From DATKEH01 sp035546355 (GTDB taxonomy: Bacteria; Acidobacteriota; Thermoanaerobaculia; Multivoradales; JAIOJS01): DNA of 20,538 nucleotides. The notes under the pieces were generated by a model. It did no database searches and was not told where the DNA came from. It saw only the letters and a list, made by a program, of their open reading frames with translations. A program made the position numbers and the translations under genes. The DNA lies in the NCBI GenBank assembly GCA_035546355.1, contig DATKEH010000343.1:1-20538 (forward strand), in the 5' to 3' direction. This document shows positions 7,168 to 15,283 of the stretch, piece by piece. How positions within the stretch are numbered: position 1 is the first letter of the stretch; the number at the start of each line of letters is the position of its first letter.

Positions 7168-9840
7168 CTACGGCGCCCTCGTCCCCGAGCCGCCAGGGCG
7201 CGATGGGCCGCCGCGAAACTCGGCGAACCAGTTCTGGACCAGCACCAGCTTGGGCTTCTCGCGGACTTCGCCGACGCGGCGGGAGACGAGGAATCGCGCG
7301 CCCTCCTCGCCCACTGCCAGCTCGCGATCGCCGCCGAGGCCGTACGGCAGCCCGCTGAAGAGACGCACCGGGGCGCCCACGCGCGGGCTGGGGCCGCCGC
7401 TCACCGGCGCGCTCATCACGTCGCCCTCGGCATCGACGTAGAAGATCTCGTCACCCGCCGGGCCCCACCGCGGCAGCGCTCCCCCTTGCGACGAGACCTG
7501 CCACTTCCCCTCGCCGCTCGGGAAGCGGGTGAGATAGACCTCGAACCGGCCCGACTCGTCCGCGGAGTAGGCGAGCAGCCGCCCGTCGGGCGAGACTTCC
7601 GGCTCGGACTCGTCCGCCGGTGGGTCGAGGATCAGCCGCGGCTCCCCCGGGGTGCCGTCCTCCGCGAAGTCGACGTACCAGATGCCGCGCGCTCCGAACA
7701 GCTCGTAGACCAGCTCGCCGGTGGGCGACCAGTGCGGCCGCCCTCCCGGCCCGACCCGCAGCGGCGGCGAGCGGGCCTCGACGTCGAGCAGGTAGATCTG
7801 TGGCTCGTTGGCGGCGACGTAGTAGGCGAGGCGCTGGCCGTCGGGAGAGAAGGTCATCCCATTGACCGCATCGGCGCCGAAGGTAAGCCGGCTCTTGGTG
7901 CCGCGCTCGAGGTCCTGCAGCCACAGATCGCGGCTGTTGCCCTCCGCGGCCGACAGCGCCACGCGGCCGCCCTGCGGCGACAGCGCCAGCTGCAGGATCC
8001 CCGGCTGCGCCACACCCGCGACCTCGATCTCGCGACCGGAGCGGTCCACCCACACCAGCTCGCGCATCGCCGCCTCGACCCCGCGGACGAACACCAGGCT
8101 GCCATCGGCCGCCAGGCTCGGCGAGTCCGCGTCGGGCGCCACCAGGAAGGGCTCGCCGGTGACCTCGAGACCCTCCAGGGAGAAGGGCACGGCCCACAGC
8201 CCCGCGTTGGTCGGGCGGCGATAGAAGAGCAGGTGGCCGCTGTCAGAGTAGACCGGTTGCTCCAGGCCGAGCCCCTCCTCCTCCAGCAGCACCTTCCGCG
8301 AGCGCCCGTCCCAGACGGCGATCGGCGCCTCCGGCCGATCCTTGTAGTGGATGCTGAACAGCACCCCGCGGCCGCCGGGCAGCAGGCTCGCCTGGTGGAA
8401 GTCGGCCTCGGTCTCGGGGTCGGGGGCCAGCACCTCCCTGAGGTTGCCTCCCTGCGCCGACACCTCCAGCAGCCCCGAATAACCGGTGGTCAGGATGATG
8501 CGGCCCTCCTCGCTCCAACCTCCTCCGAACGGGCCGACGTTGGTGGGGAGGTCGGCGATGGCGCGCGGCTCGCCGCCCTCGACCGAGACCCGCCAGAGCT
8601 TGCGCCCCGCCGGATAGACCAGCCAGCGGCTGTCGGGCGACCACACCGGCATGCTCTCGAACTGGGAGCCCGGCACCTGGCGCGGTTCGAGCTCGCTCAG
8701 CCGGCGCAGCCAGAGCTTCCCCTCGCTGAGGTAGGCGACGGCCGAGCCGTCCGGCGAGATCGCCGCGGCGATGCCGAAACCGAAGAGGCCTACCTCGTCG
8801 AGCTCGGTGATCTCCAGCTTGCGCAGCGGCATCTCCCGGGAGGGCGACGGCGGTCGCAGGGCGAGCCAGGCGAACGCCAGCGCCGATCCCGCCGCGAGAG
8901 CCCAGGGGAGCACCTGCCGCCAGACCGGCCGCGGGGCAGGGATCGCCGGTGCTGCGGCCGTCGGGGTGTGCTCGACGCCGCCCGCGAGCACTTCCTGCAG
9001 GACGATGCGCGCATCGGCGATGTCGTGCAGCCGGTTCTTCGGGTTGCGCTCGAGGCAGCGTCGCAGCAGGCGCCGGACGGACGGCGGGGTGTCGACGGGC
9101 AGCCGCTCGAGATCGATCCCGCTCCTGAGCACCCCGGCCAGGGTATCGGGCACGCTGTCGCCGGTGAACAGCCGCCCGCCGGTCAACGTCTCGTAGAGGA
9201 CCACTCCGAAGGCCCAGATGTCGGCCCGCCTGTCGGCCGCCTGCCCCTTGGCCTGCTCGGGGGCCATGTAGGCCGCGGTGCCCAGGATCACCCCCTGCAC
9301 CGTGGCCCCCAGGGTCATCGTCGGCGAATGGCTGCGATCCAGCATCGCGCCCGAGGCGCCGGTCGCCGGATCGAGCGCCTTGGCCAGCCCGAAGTCCAGC
9401 ACCTTGACCTTGCCCTCTGGCGTCAGCTTGATGTTCTGGGGCTTGAGATCGCGGTGGATGATCCCCTTCTCGTGCGCCTCCTCGAGGGCCTCGGCGATCT
9501 GCCGGGCGATCGCCAGCGCCTCGTCGACCGGCACCGCCCCCAGCGCGAGGCGCTCGCCGAGCGTCGGCCCTTCGACCAACTCCATGACCAGCGCCCGCGT
9601 CTCGCCGCTCGCTTCGAGGCCGTAGATCTGCGCGATGTTCGGATGGTTGAGCTGCGCCAGCAGCTTCGCCTCGCGCTCGAAGCGGGCGAGGCGCTCGGGA
9701 TCCTCGGTGAAGGCCTCCGGCAGCACCTTGATCGCCACCTGCCGGCCGAGCTGGGCGTCGATCGCCCGCCACACCACTCCCATGCCGCCCTCACCCAGGC
9801 GCGCGGTGATCTCGAAGTGGCCCAGCCGGCGTCCGATCAA
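7168..9840 (-). CDS. Membrane Ser/Thr protein kinase with TolB-like beta-propeller
   Basis: An 890-residue Hanks-type kinase. The kinase domain spans about 8-285: GEGGMG loop at 16-21, VAIK with Lys38, catalytic HRDLKPQN at 129-136, DFGLAK at 149-154, and APEQAKG at 193-199. A single membrane helix lies at about 309-328. The remaining ~550 residues form a WD40/TolB-like propeller with repeated blade motifs such as SPDSRWLVY, SPDGQRLAYY and SPDGRLLAYS, presumably periplasmic and possibly sensing a ligand. This architecture is abundant in Acidobacteriota. It starts at TTG (LIGRRLGHFEITARLGEGG), whose TTGA overlaps the stop of the M61 peptidase gene; no ribosome binding site is visible, so translation is probably coupled. 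It is the last gene of the minus-strand run. Confidence 0.93.
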   Translation of the reverse strand: MIGRRLGHFEITARLGEGGMGVVWRAIDAQLGRQVAIKVLPEAFTEDPERLARFEREAKLLAQLNHPNIAQIYGLEASGETRALVMELVEGPTLGERLALGAVPVDEALAIARQIAEALEEAHEKGIIHRDLKPQNIKLTPEGKVKVLDFGLAKALDPATGASGAMLDRSHSPTMTLGATVQGVILGTAAYMAPEQAKGQAADRRADIWAFGVVLYETLTGGRLFTGDSVPDTLAGVLRSGIDLERLPVDTPPSVRRLLRRCLERNPKNRLHDIADARIVLQEVLAGGVEHTPTAAAPAIPAPRPVWRQVLPWALAAGSALAFAWLALRPPSPSREMPLRKLEITELDEVGLFGFGIAAAISPDGSAVAYLSEGKLWLRRLSELEPRQVPGSQFESMPVWSPDSRWLVYPAGRKLWRVSVEGGEPRAIADLPTNVGPFGGGWSEEGRIILTTGYSGLLEVSAQGGNLREVLAPDPETEADFHQASLLPGGRGVLFSIHYKDRPEAPIAVWDGRSRKVLLEEEGLGLEQPVYSDSGHLLFYRRPTNAGLWAVPFSLEGLEVTGEPFLVAPDADSPSLAADGSLVFVRGVEAAMRELVWVDRSGREIEVAGVAQPGILQLALSPQGGRVALSAAEGNSRDLWLQDLERGTKSRLTFGADAVNGMTFSPDGQRLAYYVAANEPQIYLLDVEARSPPLRVGPGGRPHWSPTGELVYELFGARGIWYVDFAEDGTPGEPRLILDPPADESEPEVSPDGRLLAYSADESGRFEVYLTRFPSGEGKWQVSSQGGALPRWGPAGDEIFYVDAEGDVMSAPVSGGPSPRVGAPVRLFSGLPYGLGGDRELAVGEEGARFLVSRRVGEVREKPKLVLVQNWFAEFRGGPSRPGGSGTRAP

Positions 9841-11615
9841 CGTGCGCCGATATTAGCCGAGCCCGCCAGCCACTCGGCGAGCCGCTGCTGCTGCTCGGGG
9901 GTGGCGTCGGGGTCGACCTCCAGGTTCCACCCCTCTCCGGGGTCCTCGCCCAGCACCAGCGGCAGGCGCAGCAGCTTCTCGCGGCGCGCCACCAGCAGCG
10001 ACACCGCCTCGCCGGGCCGATAGGCCTGCAACCGTTCGGCCAGACCCGCGGGCGGAACCCGATAGCCGTCGAAGGCGAGGATCTCGTCGTCGACGTCGAC
10101 GCCGGCGTCGTGGGCCGGGGTCGCCCGCCGGACCTCGCGGACGACCAGCCGGCCGTCGGCCACCCTGGTGTCGGCCCCGAGCCAGCCGGCCGGCTCCTCC
10201 GGCTGGTCGTCGCCGTCGCGTTTTTGCGCGGCGTGGCGGAAGCGCAACCCCAGGGTCTGCAGCGCCTCCGCGTAGGAGAGCTCCTCGGTGGTGCGCAGCG
10301 CGCGATCGAAGAAGCGGGCGAGATCCTCCCCCGCGACCTCGGCGGCGGCGGCCTCGATCTCGGCGCCGAGGAAGCCGCGCTCTCCCGAGTGGCGCCGGTA
10401 GGCGAGCCGCATCACGTCGTCCAGCGAACGCGCGCCGGCGGTGGCGCGGCGGATCGCCGTGTCGAGCAGGAAGGCCGCCACCGCTCCCTTGACGTAGTAG
10501 CTGATCGCGCTGTTGACGGTGTTCTCATCCGGCTGGTAGTGCTTGATCCAGGCGTCGAACGACGCCTCCTCGAGGGTCTGCACCCGCCGGCCGGGGACGG
10601 TCTGCAGCGTGCGGATGGTCTTGGAGAGCGCCCGCAGGTACTCGTCGCGGCGCGACAGCCCCGCGCGGTGCACCAGCAGGTCGTCGTAGTAGGAGGTGAT
10701 CCCCTCCGCCACCCACAGGCCGCGGGTGTAGACCTCCTCGTCGTAGGCGAACGGGCCGAGCTCGAGCGGGCGCAGCCGCTTGACGTTCCAGGTGTGGAAG
10801 AACTCGTGCGCCACCAGGCCCAGCCAGTCGAGGTAGCCGGCGCGCGTGCGGCTCTGCCAGCGGCTGGTCATCAACACCGTCGAGGCGGCGTGCTCGAGGC
10901 CTCCGCGCCCCTCGAGGATCAGGTTGAGGAAGAGGTAACGGGGGTACGGGGCCTGGCCCCAGAAGCCCACCACCTGGCGCACGATCTTCTCGACGTCCGC
11001 CGCCGAGCGCGGGCCGTCCCAGGTCCCGTCTTCGCCCTCGTTGACCAGCAGGTGCGGTCGCCCCGCGACCTCGAAGCCGTAGGCGGCGGGGCTGCCGGCG
11101 TAGATCGGCGCGTCGACCAGCGCGTCGTGGTCGGCGGCCACGAAACGATGCGGGCCGCCCTCGGCGGTGGCGTCGAGGGAGGTGTGCACCTCTCGCCATC
11201 CGCGGGGCAGCACGACGTCGACCTCGTGCGGGCGTGGGGCAGGCCCCTGCAGGGTGAGGAAGGTGGCGGCGCCGTTGAGCAGCGCGAACCCGGGATCGAC
11301 GAAGTTGGTGCGGACGGTTAGCTCGTGGCCGTAGACGCGGTAGCGCAGCTGGACGCGGGGGCTGCCGCCGGTCTCGACCCGCCAGTGGTTCTTGCGCGTC
11401 TTGATGACGGTGAGGGGGTCGCCGGCGGGGCCCTCCGCCGCCATCCCCTCGAGGTGCCGGGAGTAGTCCCGCACTTTGTAGGAGCCCGGCGTCCAAACCG
11501 GCAGCATCAGGTCGAGCCACGGTGCCCCGTCGCTGGGGAAGGAGGCCGCCACCTCCACGTAATGGTTGGCCGGCGCCGGGAAGGTGAGGGTGTAGCGGAT
11601 CGGCTCGGCCGGCAT
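9837..11615 (-). CDS. M61-family metallopeptidase with C-terminal PDZ domain
   Basis: A 592-residue zinc peptidase of the M61 (glycyl aminopeptidase) family. An N-terminal beta domain contains WTPGSYKVRDYSRHL (41-55). The catalytic domain has GGLEH (238-242) and the zinc motif HEFFHTWNVKRLRP from His270, with Glu304 in WVAEGITSYYDD as third ligand. A PDZ domain spans about 485-570. No signal peptide is visible at the ATG start (MPAEPIRYTLTF), so it may be cytoplasmic, unlike many homologues. The gene begins 15 bases after the cytochrome-like gene and ends in a 4-base overlap with the kinase start, placing it in the same transcription unit. A link to iron uptake is unproven. Confidence 0.93.
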   Translation of the reverse strand: MPAEPIRYTLTFPAPANHYVEVAASFPSDGAPWLDLMLPVWTPGSYKVRDYSRHLEGMAAEGPAGDPLTVIKTRKNHWRVETGGSPRVQLRYRVYGHELTVRTNFVDPGFALLNGAATFLTLQGPAPRPHEVDVVLPRGWREVHTSLDATAEGGPHRFVAADHDALVDAPIYAGSPAAYGFEVAGRPHLLVNEGEDGTWDGPRSAADVEKIVRQVVGFWGQAPYPRYLFLNLILEGRGGLEHAASTVLMTSRWQSRTRAGYLDWLGLVAHEFFHTWNVKRLRPLELGPFAYDEEVYTRGLWVAEGITSYYDDLLVHRAGLSRRDEYLRALSKTIRTLQTVPGRRVQTLEEASFDAWIKHYQPDENTVNSAISYYVKGAVAAFLLDTAIRRATAGARSLDDVMRLAYRRHSGERGFLGAEIEAAAAEVAGEDLARFFDRALRTTEELSYAEALQTLGLRFRHAAQKRDGDDQPEEPAGWLGADTRVADGRLVVREVRRATPAHDAGVDVDDEILAFDGYRVPPAGLAERLQAYRPGEAVSLLVARREKLLRLPLVLGEDPGEGWNLEVDPDATPEQQQRLAEWLAGSANIGAR

Positions 11616-11630
11616 GCTGAGGCCGCCAGC

Positions 11631-12116
11631 TTACCGCGGCGAGGGGGCGGTCGCGGGGTCGCCTGCCGGCACCCGCCGGCGCTCGGCGGCGGGGGCGGAC
11701 TGGCTCAGGCGCGCCAGCAGGTGACCGCCGTAGCCGACCAGGAAGAGCGCCGCGGTGGTGCAGTGCACCACCACCCAGGCGACGCGCCAGCCCTCGCTGA
11801 CGGTGGTCTGGATCAGGTATCCGGACAGCACCATCGGCGCCAGGTTGGCCAGCAACAGCAGGCCGCTGCGCCGCCGGCTGCCGACCCCCTTGCGCCAGTG
11901 GCTCCACACGTGGGCGCGCCAGATCAGCCCCACGGCGAACACCAGCAGCGGTGCCGTGAGCACGTGCAGGTGCTGCATCGCCGGCTGCAGCGGGTGGTTG
12001 ACGACCGCGTAGGGGTCGGTCGGCGCGAGCAGGTAGCGCATCCAGGCGTAGATCAGGCCGGTGATGCCGACCAGCAGTAGCGAAGCGTGCACCGACCAGG
12101 ACTCCCAGCGCTTCAC
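11631..12116 (-). CDS. Four-helix cytochrome-b-like membrane protein
   Basis: A 161-residue protein with four predicted transmembrane helices at about 9-29, 50-68, 85-104 and 112-135. Histidines sit at membrane positions: His10 in helix 1; His49/His51 at the start of helix 2; His69 and His73 after helix 2; and His118 and His132 in helix 4, spaced 14 apart like haem-ligand pairs of ferric reductases and b-type cytochromes. The small size and its place after an FMN-binding gene suggest a membrane haem b protein (DUF4405/cytochrome b561-like) passing electrons to the flavoprotein; this is inference. It starts at GTG in a GTGA overlap with the FMN-binding gene stop, with GGAGGGGG 6 bases upstream. 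The tail after residue 140 is Pro/Arg-rich and probably cytoplasmic. Confidence 0.7.
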   Translation of the reverse strand: MKRWESWSVHASLLLVGITGLIYAWMRYLLAPTDPYAVVNHPLQPAMQHLHVLTAPLLVFAVGLIWRAHVWSHWRKGVGSRRRSGLLLLANLAPMVLSGYLIQTTVSEGWRVAWVVVHCTTAALFLVGYGGHLLARLSQSAPAAERRRVPAGDPATAPSPR

Positions 12117-12733
12117 CGCGATCCCCCTCCGGGGCCGGGCGCGTCGCCCCGACCCTCGCGCGGCCGGCCCGCTCGCCCCCCGTCCTGCAGCACCCGATGC
12201 AGCGCCAGGACGCGCCGCGTCGCATCGGTGGTGGCGCGGGCGGTGAGGGTGGCGCCGGTCACCGGGTGGATGCCCCGCTTGAGCTGCAGCTCCGCATCGA
12301 GGGAGCGCCCGGGGAACTGCTGGTACCAGGCATCGCGCGGGACGTACTCCTGCGGCTCGTCGAACGCCAGCACCTCGACTCGCGCCACCGCCCCGTGGGG
12401 ATCCACCACCACCATGAGGGTTTCGGGCAGGGTGCGGACCCGGTGGACGTCGAAATAGGCGACTCCCGCCGGCTCGCCGTCGCAGCGGGCCTCGTAGGGG
12501 TGGACGACGGCGCCGGTCAGGGGCGTGCCGGCGAGAGCGGCGACCCGCCGGCGCTGCGGCTCTGTCAGGTACACCGTGCGGCGGGTGACCTCGCACCCCG
12601 GGAAGGCCAGGTCGAGGGCCTCGTCGACGGTGAGGAACACCTTGGCCGCCACCGACAGCGGAGACAGCGAGGCCATCGCCACGAGGAGCGCAGCCGCCAA
12701 CACGCGTGGTGGATGCAGGCTCCTAGAACACAT
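12113..12733 (-). CDS. Exported FMN-binding domain protein with covalent flavinylation motif
   Basis: A 206-residue protein with a signal peptide (MCSRSLHPPR, then a hydrophobic stretch to VAA near 30) and one FMN_bind domain, the fold of NqrC and RnfG. It shows the family pattern VEVLAFDEPQEYVPRDAWYQQF (split here: VEVLAFDEPQEY at 119-130, then VPRDAWYQQFPG) followed by HPVTGATLTARATT. The TGATLT motif at 159-164 fits the [S/T]GA[T/S]x[S/T] target of ApbE, where FMN is joined through a phosphoester to the last Thr (Thr164). It is predicted to be a periplasmic one- or two-electron carrier. The start ATG at 12733 overlaps the porin end by 11 bases; the ribosome binding site is weak. Two cysteines (47, 84) might form a disulfide. 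An ApbE gene lies two genes upstream. Confidence 0.9.
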   Translation of the reverse strand: MCSRSLHPPRVLAAALLVAMASLSPLSVAAKVFLTVDEALDLAFPGCEVTRRTVYLTEPQRRRVAALAGTPLTGAVVHPYEARCDGEPAGVAYFDVHRVRTLPETLMVVVDPHGAVARVEVLAFDEPQEYVPRDAWYQQFPGRSLDAELQLKRGIHPVTGATLTARATTDATRRVLALHRVLQDGGRAGRPREGRGDAPGPGGGSR

Positions 12734-14150
12734 ACCCCATGCCCAGGTTCCACTGGTCGATGCCGGTCCCGGCCGCATGGTCCACGTCCTGCCAGTCCGC
12801 CTTGAAGACCACGTTGGGGATCGGCTTGAAATCGAGACCGAGGGTCAGGATCTCCTGATCGCTGGCGCCGCTGGCGGCGAAGCCGGCGGGGACGGCCCGC
12901 TGCGTGTTCAGCTGCTCCCAGCGCACGAACGGGGTGAGCGCCGCCCGCCCGCCCGCGAAGCGCGACAGCACGTCGTACCCCGCCTCCAGGTACCACCCCT
13001 GCAGCTCCTCTCCCACCGAGGCGCTGCCGGTGAGGCCGCGGGCCCGGTTGAGCCCCGCCACGTCGTCGAGCTCGGCCCAGGCAGCGAGGGCGCGCAGGTG
13101 CAGCGCCCGCCACCCCAGCTCGCCGTGCAGCTCGAAGATCCGGGTGGAGACCTCGAGGGTGCCGCCGGCCGGGTCCGCCAGACCCTGCCCCGAGTCCCCC
13201 TGATAGACGGAGCCGCCGACCAGCACCCCGGGCGTCGGCGCATAGTCGACCCGGCCCACCAGGGCGAAGTCCTCGGCCAGGGCTTCGGAGCCCTTCTGGC
13301 GGCCCCCGCGCAGCCCGCCGGCAGAGAAGCCCGCGGCGTCGAAGCCGTTGACCAGGTAGGCGCGATAGGTGAGATCGCCGGCCTCGCCGAAGAGCCCGAG
13401 GCCGTTCTCGCGCCAGGTGGAGGGGATGATGACCCGCTCGGTCGCCGGCCGGTTGGCGCCCAGGAACACCACCGGCTCGTGCAGCTCGTTGACAAAGCCC
13501 ATCGGCACCAGCAGCAGCCCGGTGCGGAAGCCGAGCTCGGGGCGCCACAGGTAGTCGAGATAGGCGAACTCGACCGAGGCCTCGCCGCTCTTGCCGGTGG
13601 AGGCGTGCTCGAACTCGATCTCGGAGTTGAACAGCCACTTGTCGTCGAACTTGTAGCCGACGTAGACGATGCCGCGCAGGAAATCGAGGCGGTCCTTGCG
13701 GCCGGCGGCGACGCCGTCGTCGCGCTCGGAGGCGATGCCCTGGTAGATCATCTCGCCGTAACCGCCGAGCGACAACCCCTCGGCGACGCGGTAGACCTTG
13801 GAGGCGGCGGGTCCCATGCCGTATTGGCTGCGGTCCGCCCGGGCGGCGGCCTCGCCCAGCTGCAGTCGTTCGAGCTCGGCGGCGAGCAGGTCGATGCGGC
13901 GCTCGAGCTCCACCAGTTGGTCGCCGTCGCCAGCTCCGCCGCCGGTGCCACGAGAGGCCTCGAGGGCCGCGATCTCGGCGCGCAGCGCCTCGATCTGCCG
14001 CTCGAGCTCGTCGAGGCGCTCGTCCGCCGGTGCCGCGGCCGGCGCCGCCGGCGGCTGGGCGCGGGCGACGATGCCGCCGGACAGCGTCAGGATCACCGCC
14101 AAGGCGGCGATACGAAGGGCAATCATGGCCGGGTGAAGGCCGGTACGCAT
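12723..14150 (-). CDS. Outer-membrane porin with N-terminal coiled coil
   Basis: A 475-residue predicted outer-membrane channel. A signal peptide with cleavage near IVARA-QPP (about residue 31) is followed by a Pro/Ala linker and two heptad-rich coiled-coil segments (about 44-66 and 78-98). A long series of amphipathic strands follows, ending in Phe (LGMGYVF), the assembly signal of beta-barrels. It resembles the OprO/OprP-like or generic carbohydrate-porin type (YGEMIYQ, FEHASTGKSGEASVEFAYLD split by turns), but the substrate cannot be read. Two starts compete: ATG at 14150 with GGAGGAG 3 bases away, and ATG at 14126 in an ATGA overlap with the apbE stop; both retain the signal peptide. In this locus it could be the outer-membrane route for iron (inference). 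Confidence 0.85.
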   Translation of the reverse strand: MRTGLHPAMIALRIAALAVILTLSGGIVARAQPPAAPAAAPADERLDELERQIEALRAEIAALEASRGTGGGAGDGDQLVELERRIDLLAAELERLQLGEAAARADRSQYGMGPAASKVYRVAEGLSLGGYGEMIYQGIASERDDGVAAGRKDRLDFLRGIVYVGYKFDDKWLFNSEIEFEHASTGKSGEASVEFAYLDYLWRPELGFRTGLLLVPMGFVNELHEPVVFLGANRPATERVIIPSTWRENGLGLFGEAGDLTYRAYLVNGFDAAGFSAGGLRGGRQKGSEALAEDFALVGRVDYAPTPGVLVGGSVYQGDSGQGLADPAGGTLEVSTRIFELHGELGWRALHLRALAAWAELDDVAGLNRARGLTGSASVGEELQGWYLEAGYDVLSRFAGGRAALTPFVRWEQLNTQRAVPAGFAASGASDQEILTLGLDFKPIPNVVFKADWQDVDHAAGTGIDQWNLGMGYVF

Positions 14151-15283
14151 ATACTCCTCCAGGGGTCGGTGCCTCCGGCGCAGTCACGCCGGGAGGCGTC
14201 GGTTCCGGGAGCGGTGGGCCGTGCGTCTGCCACGACCTCCTCGGCCCGCTGCTCCGTCTCTCCTCGCACGATCTCGATCTCCACGCCTGCCGCCAGCGGC
14301 CGCAGCCGTGCGGCGAGGCCGGCGGTGGCGCGGACCCGCAGGGTAGCGCCAACTCTCTCCAGCACGGCCACCCCGACGGGTGGGTGGGCGGCGCCCCAGG
14401 ATAGGGCGGCCTCGGGCCCCATGACGTACAGCCCGGTGGCCAGGCAGTCCGCCTCCAGAGCGCTGGCGGCCCATACCGCGACGGCGCCGAAGTCGGGCGC
14501 CGGCAGGCCGCTGCGCGGGTCCAGCAGGTGCCCGAGCCGCTCACCGTCCAGCACCAGGCCCCGCTCGCTGTTGCCGGAGACGGCCAGCGAGCCGCCGTCG
14601 AGCGCGACCGCCAGCACCGGGCGCCGGCGGTCGAAGGGGTCGGCCACGGCCAGCGGCCCCAGCGCCGCGCCGCCGGTGGCGACCTGGCCGCCGAGGTCGA
14701 GGCGCACCGAGCGCACGCGGGGGTCCGTCAGGGCCGCCGCCACCGCGGCGTCCAGCCCCGCGCCCTTGCCGAAGCCGCCCTCCTCCAGGGTCAGACCGGG
14801 GTGACGCCGCGTCGCCCGCCGCCCTTCCAGGTCCAGGGCGGAGAGCCGGACCGCCTCGCGGGCCGTCGCCAGCGCCACGGCATCGGGCCGCCGGCCTCCC
14901 GAGCGCAGGCCCCAGGCCTCCACCAGCGGCCCCACCGCCGGGTCGAAGGCGCCGCCGGTGGCCGACGCGCAGCGCACCGCGGCGGCGAGCTCGGCCGCCA
15001 GCTCCGCGGACAGCTCCACCGTCCTCCCCGCCGGTGCTTGGTTGAGGGCGGCGAGCTCGCTGTCGTCGCGCCAGGTCGACAATCGGCGCTCGGCCTCCTC
15101 CAGGGCGGCGACGGCCCGCTCGGCGGCGGCGAGCCCGGTCGGGCGGTCGGCGGCGGCCACGGCGACGTCGAGGGCGGTGCCCATCACAGCCAGGCGGCGC
15201 TCGACCAGCACGGTGTCCCCGGCAGGCCGGGGATCCGAAGCCGGCGCGGCGGCCAGCAGGAGCGCCACCAGGAGGCCGTTCAC
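14123..15283 (-). CDS. apbE: ApbE FAD:protein FMN transferase
   Basis: Transfers FMN from FAD to a Thr/Ser of exported flavoproteins; the FMN-binding protein two genes downstream is the obvious target. The 386-residue protein has a signal-like N-terminus (VNGLLVALLLAAAPAS) and no lipobox cysteine. Family motifs: ERRLSTWRDDSELAALN (65-81); GAFDPAVGPLVEAWG (111-125); GGFGKGAGLDAA (169-180, Lys173); VRLDLGGQVATGG (193-205); LLDPRSGLPA (253-262); and ALEADCLATGLYVMG (275-289) with metal-site Asp279 and Thr283. About 40 residues beyond the usual end (VADARPTAPG onward) are Arg/Ser/Pro-rich and overlap the porin translation start. It starts at GTG in a GTGA overlap with the ATPase stop, with GGAGG 7 bases upstream. 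Confidence 0.93.
   Translation of the reverse strand: MNGLLVALLLAAAPASDPRPAGDTVLVERRLAVMGTALDVAVAAADRPTGLAAAERAVAALEEAERRLSTWRDDSELAALNQAPAGRTVELSAELAAELAAAVRCASATGGAFDPAVGPLVEAWGLRSGGRRPDAVALATAREAVRLSALDLEGRRATRRHPGLTLEEGGFGKGAGLDAAVAAALTDPRVRSVRLDLGGQVATGGAALGPLAVADPFDRRRPVLAVALDGGSLAVSGNSERGLVLDGERLGHLLDPRSGLPAPDFGAVAVWAASALEADCLATGLYVMGPEAALSWGAAHPPVGVAVLERVGATLRVRATAGLAARLRPLAAGVEIEIVRGETEQRAEEVVADARPTAPGTDASRRDCAGGTDPWRSICVPAFTRP
14154..14160 (-). promoter_or_regulatory. Ribosome binding site of the porin gene
   Basis: GGAGGAG on the minus strand, inside the 3' end of apbE, 3 bases before the ATG at 14150 (5 counting from GGAGG). It favours this start over the overlapping ATG at 14126. 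Confidence 0.65.

Noticed and set aside
7486..10023. Long plus-strand open frame opposite the Ser/Thr kinase gene
   Set aside because: Composition is His/Gln/Arg/Gly-rich with no domain, and the minus-strand kinase with its propeller is unambiguous.
10110..11321. Long plus-strand open frame opposite the M61 peptidase gene
   Set aside because: An antisense shadow of a well-conserved zinc peptidase; no recognisable motif or ribosome binding site.
12117..12596. Upstream extension of the cytochrome-like frame
   Set aside because: The extension is Arg/Gly/Ala low complexity lying inside the FMN-binding gene. The GTG at 12116 has a good ribosome binding site and a 4-base overlap, and precedes the first membrane helix.
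12525..14804. Long plus-strand open frame across the porin and apbE genes
   Set aside because: Spans two real minus-strand genes and has shadow-like composition.
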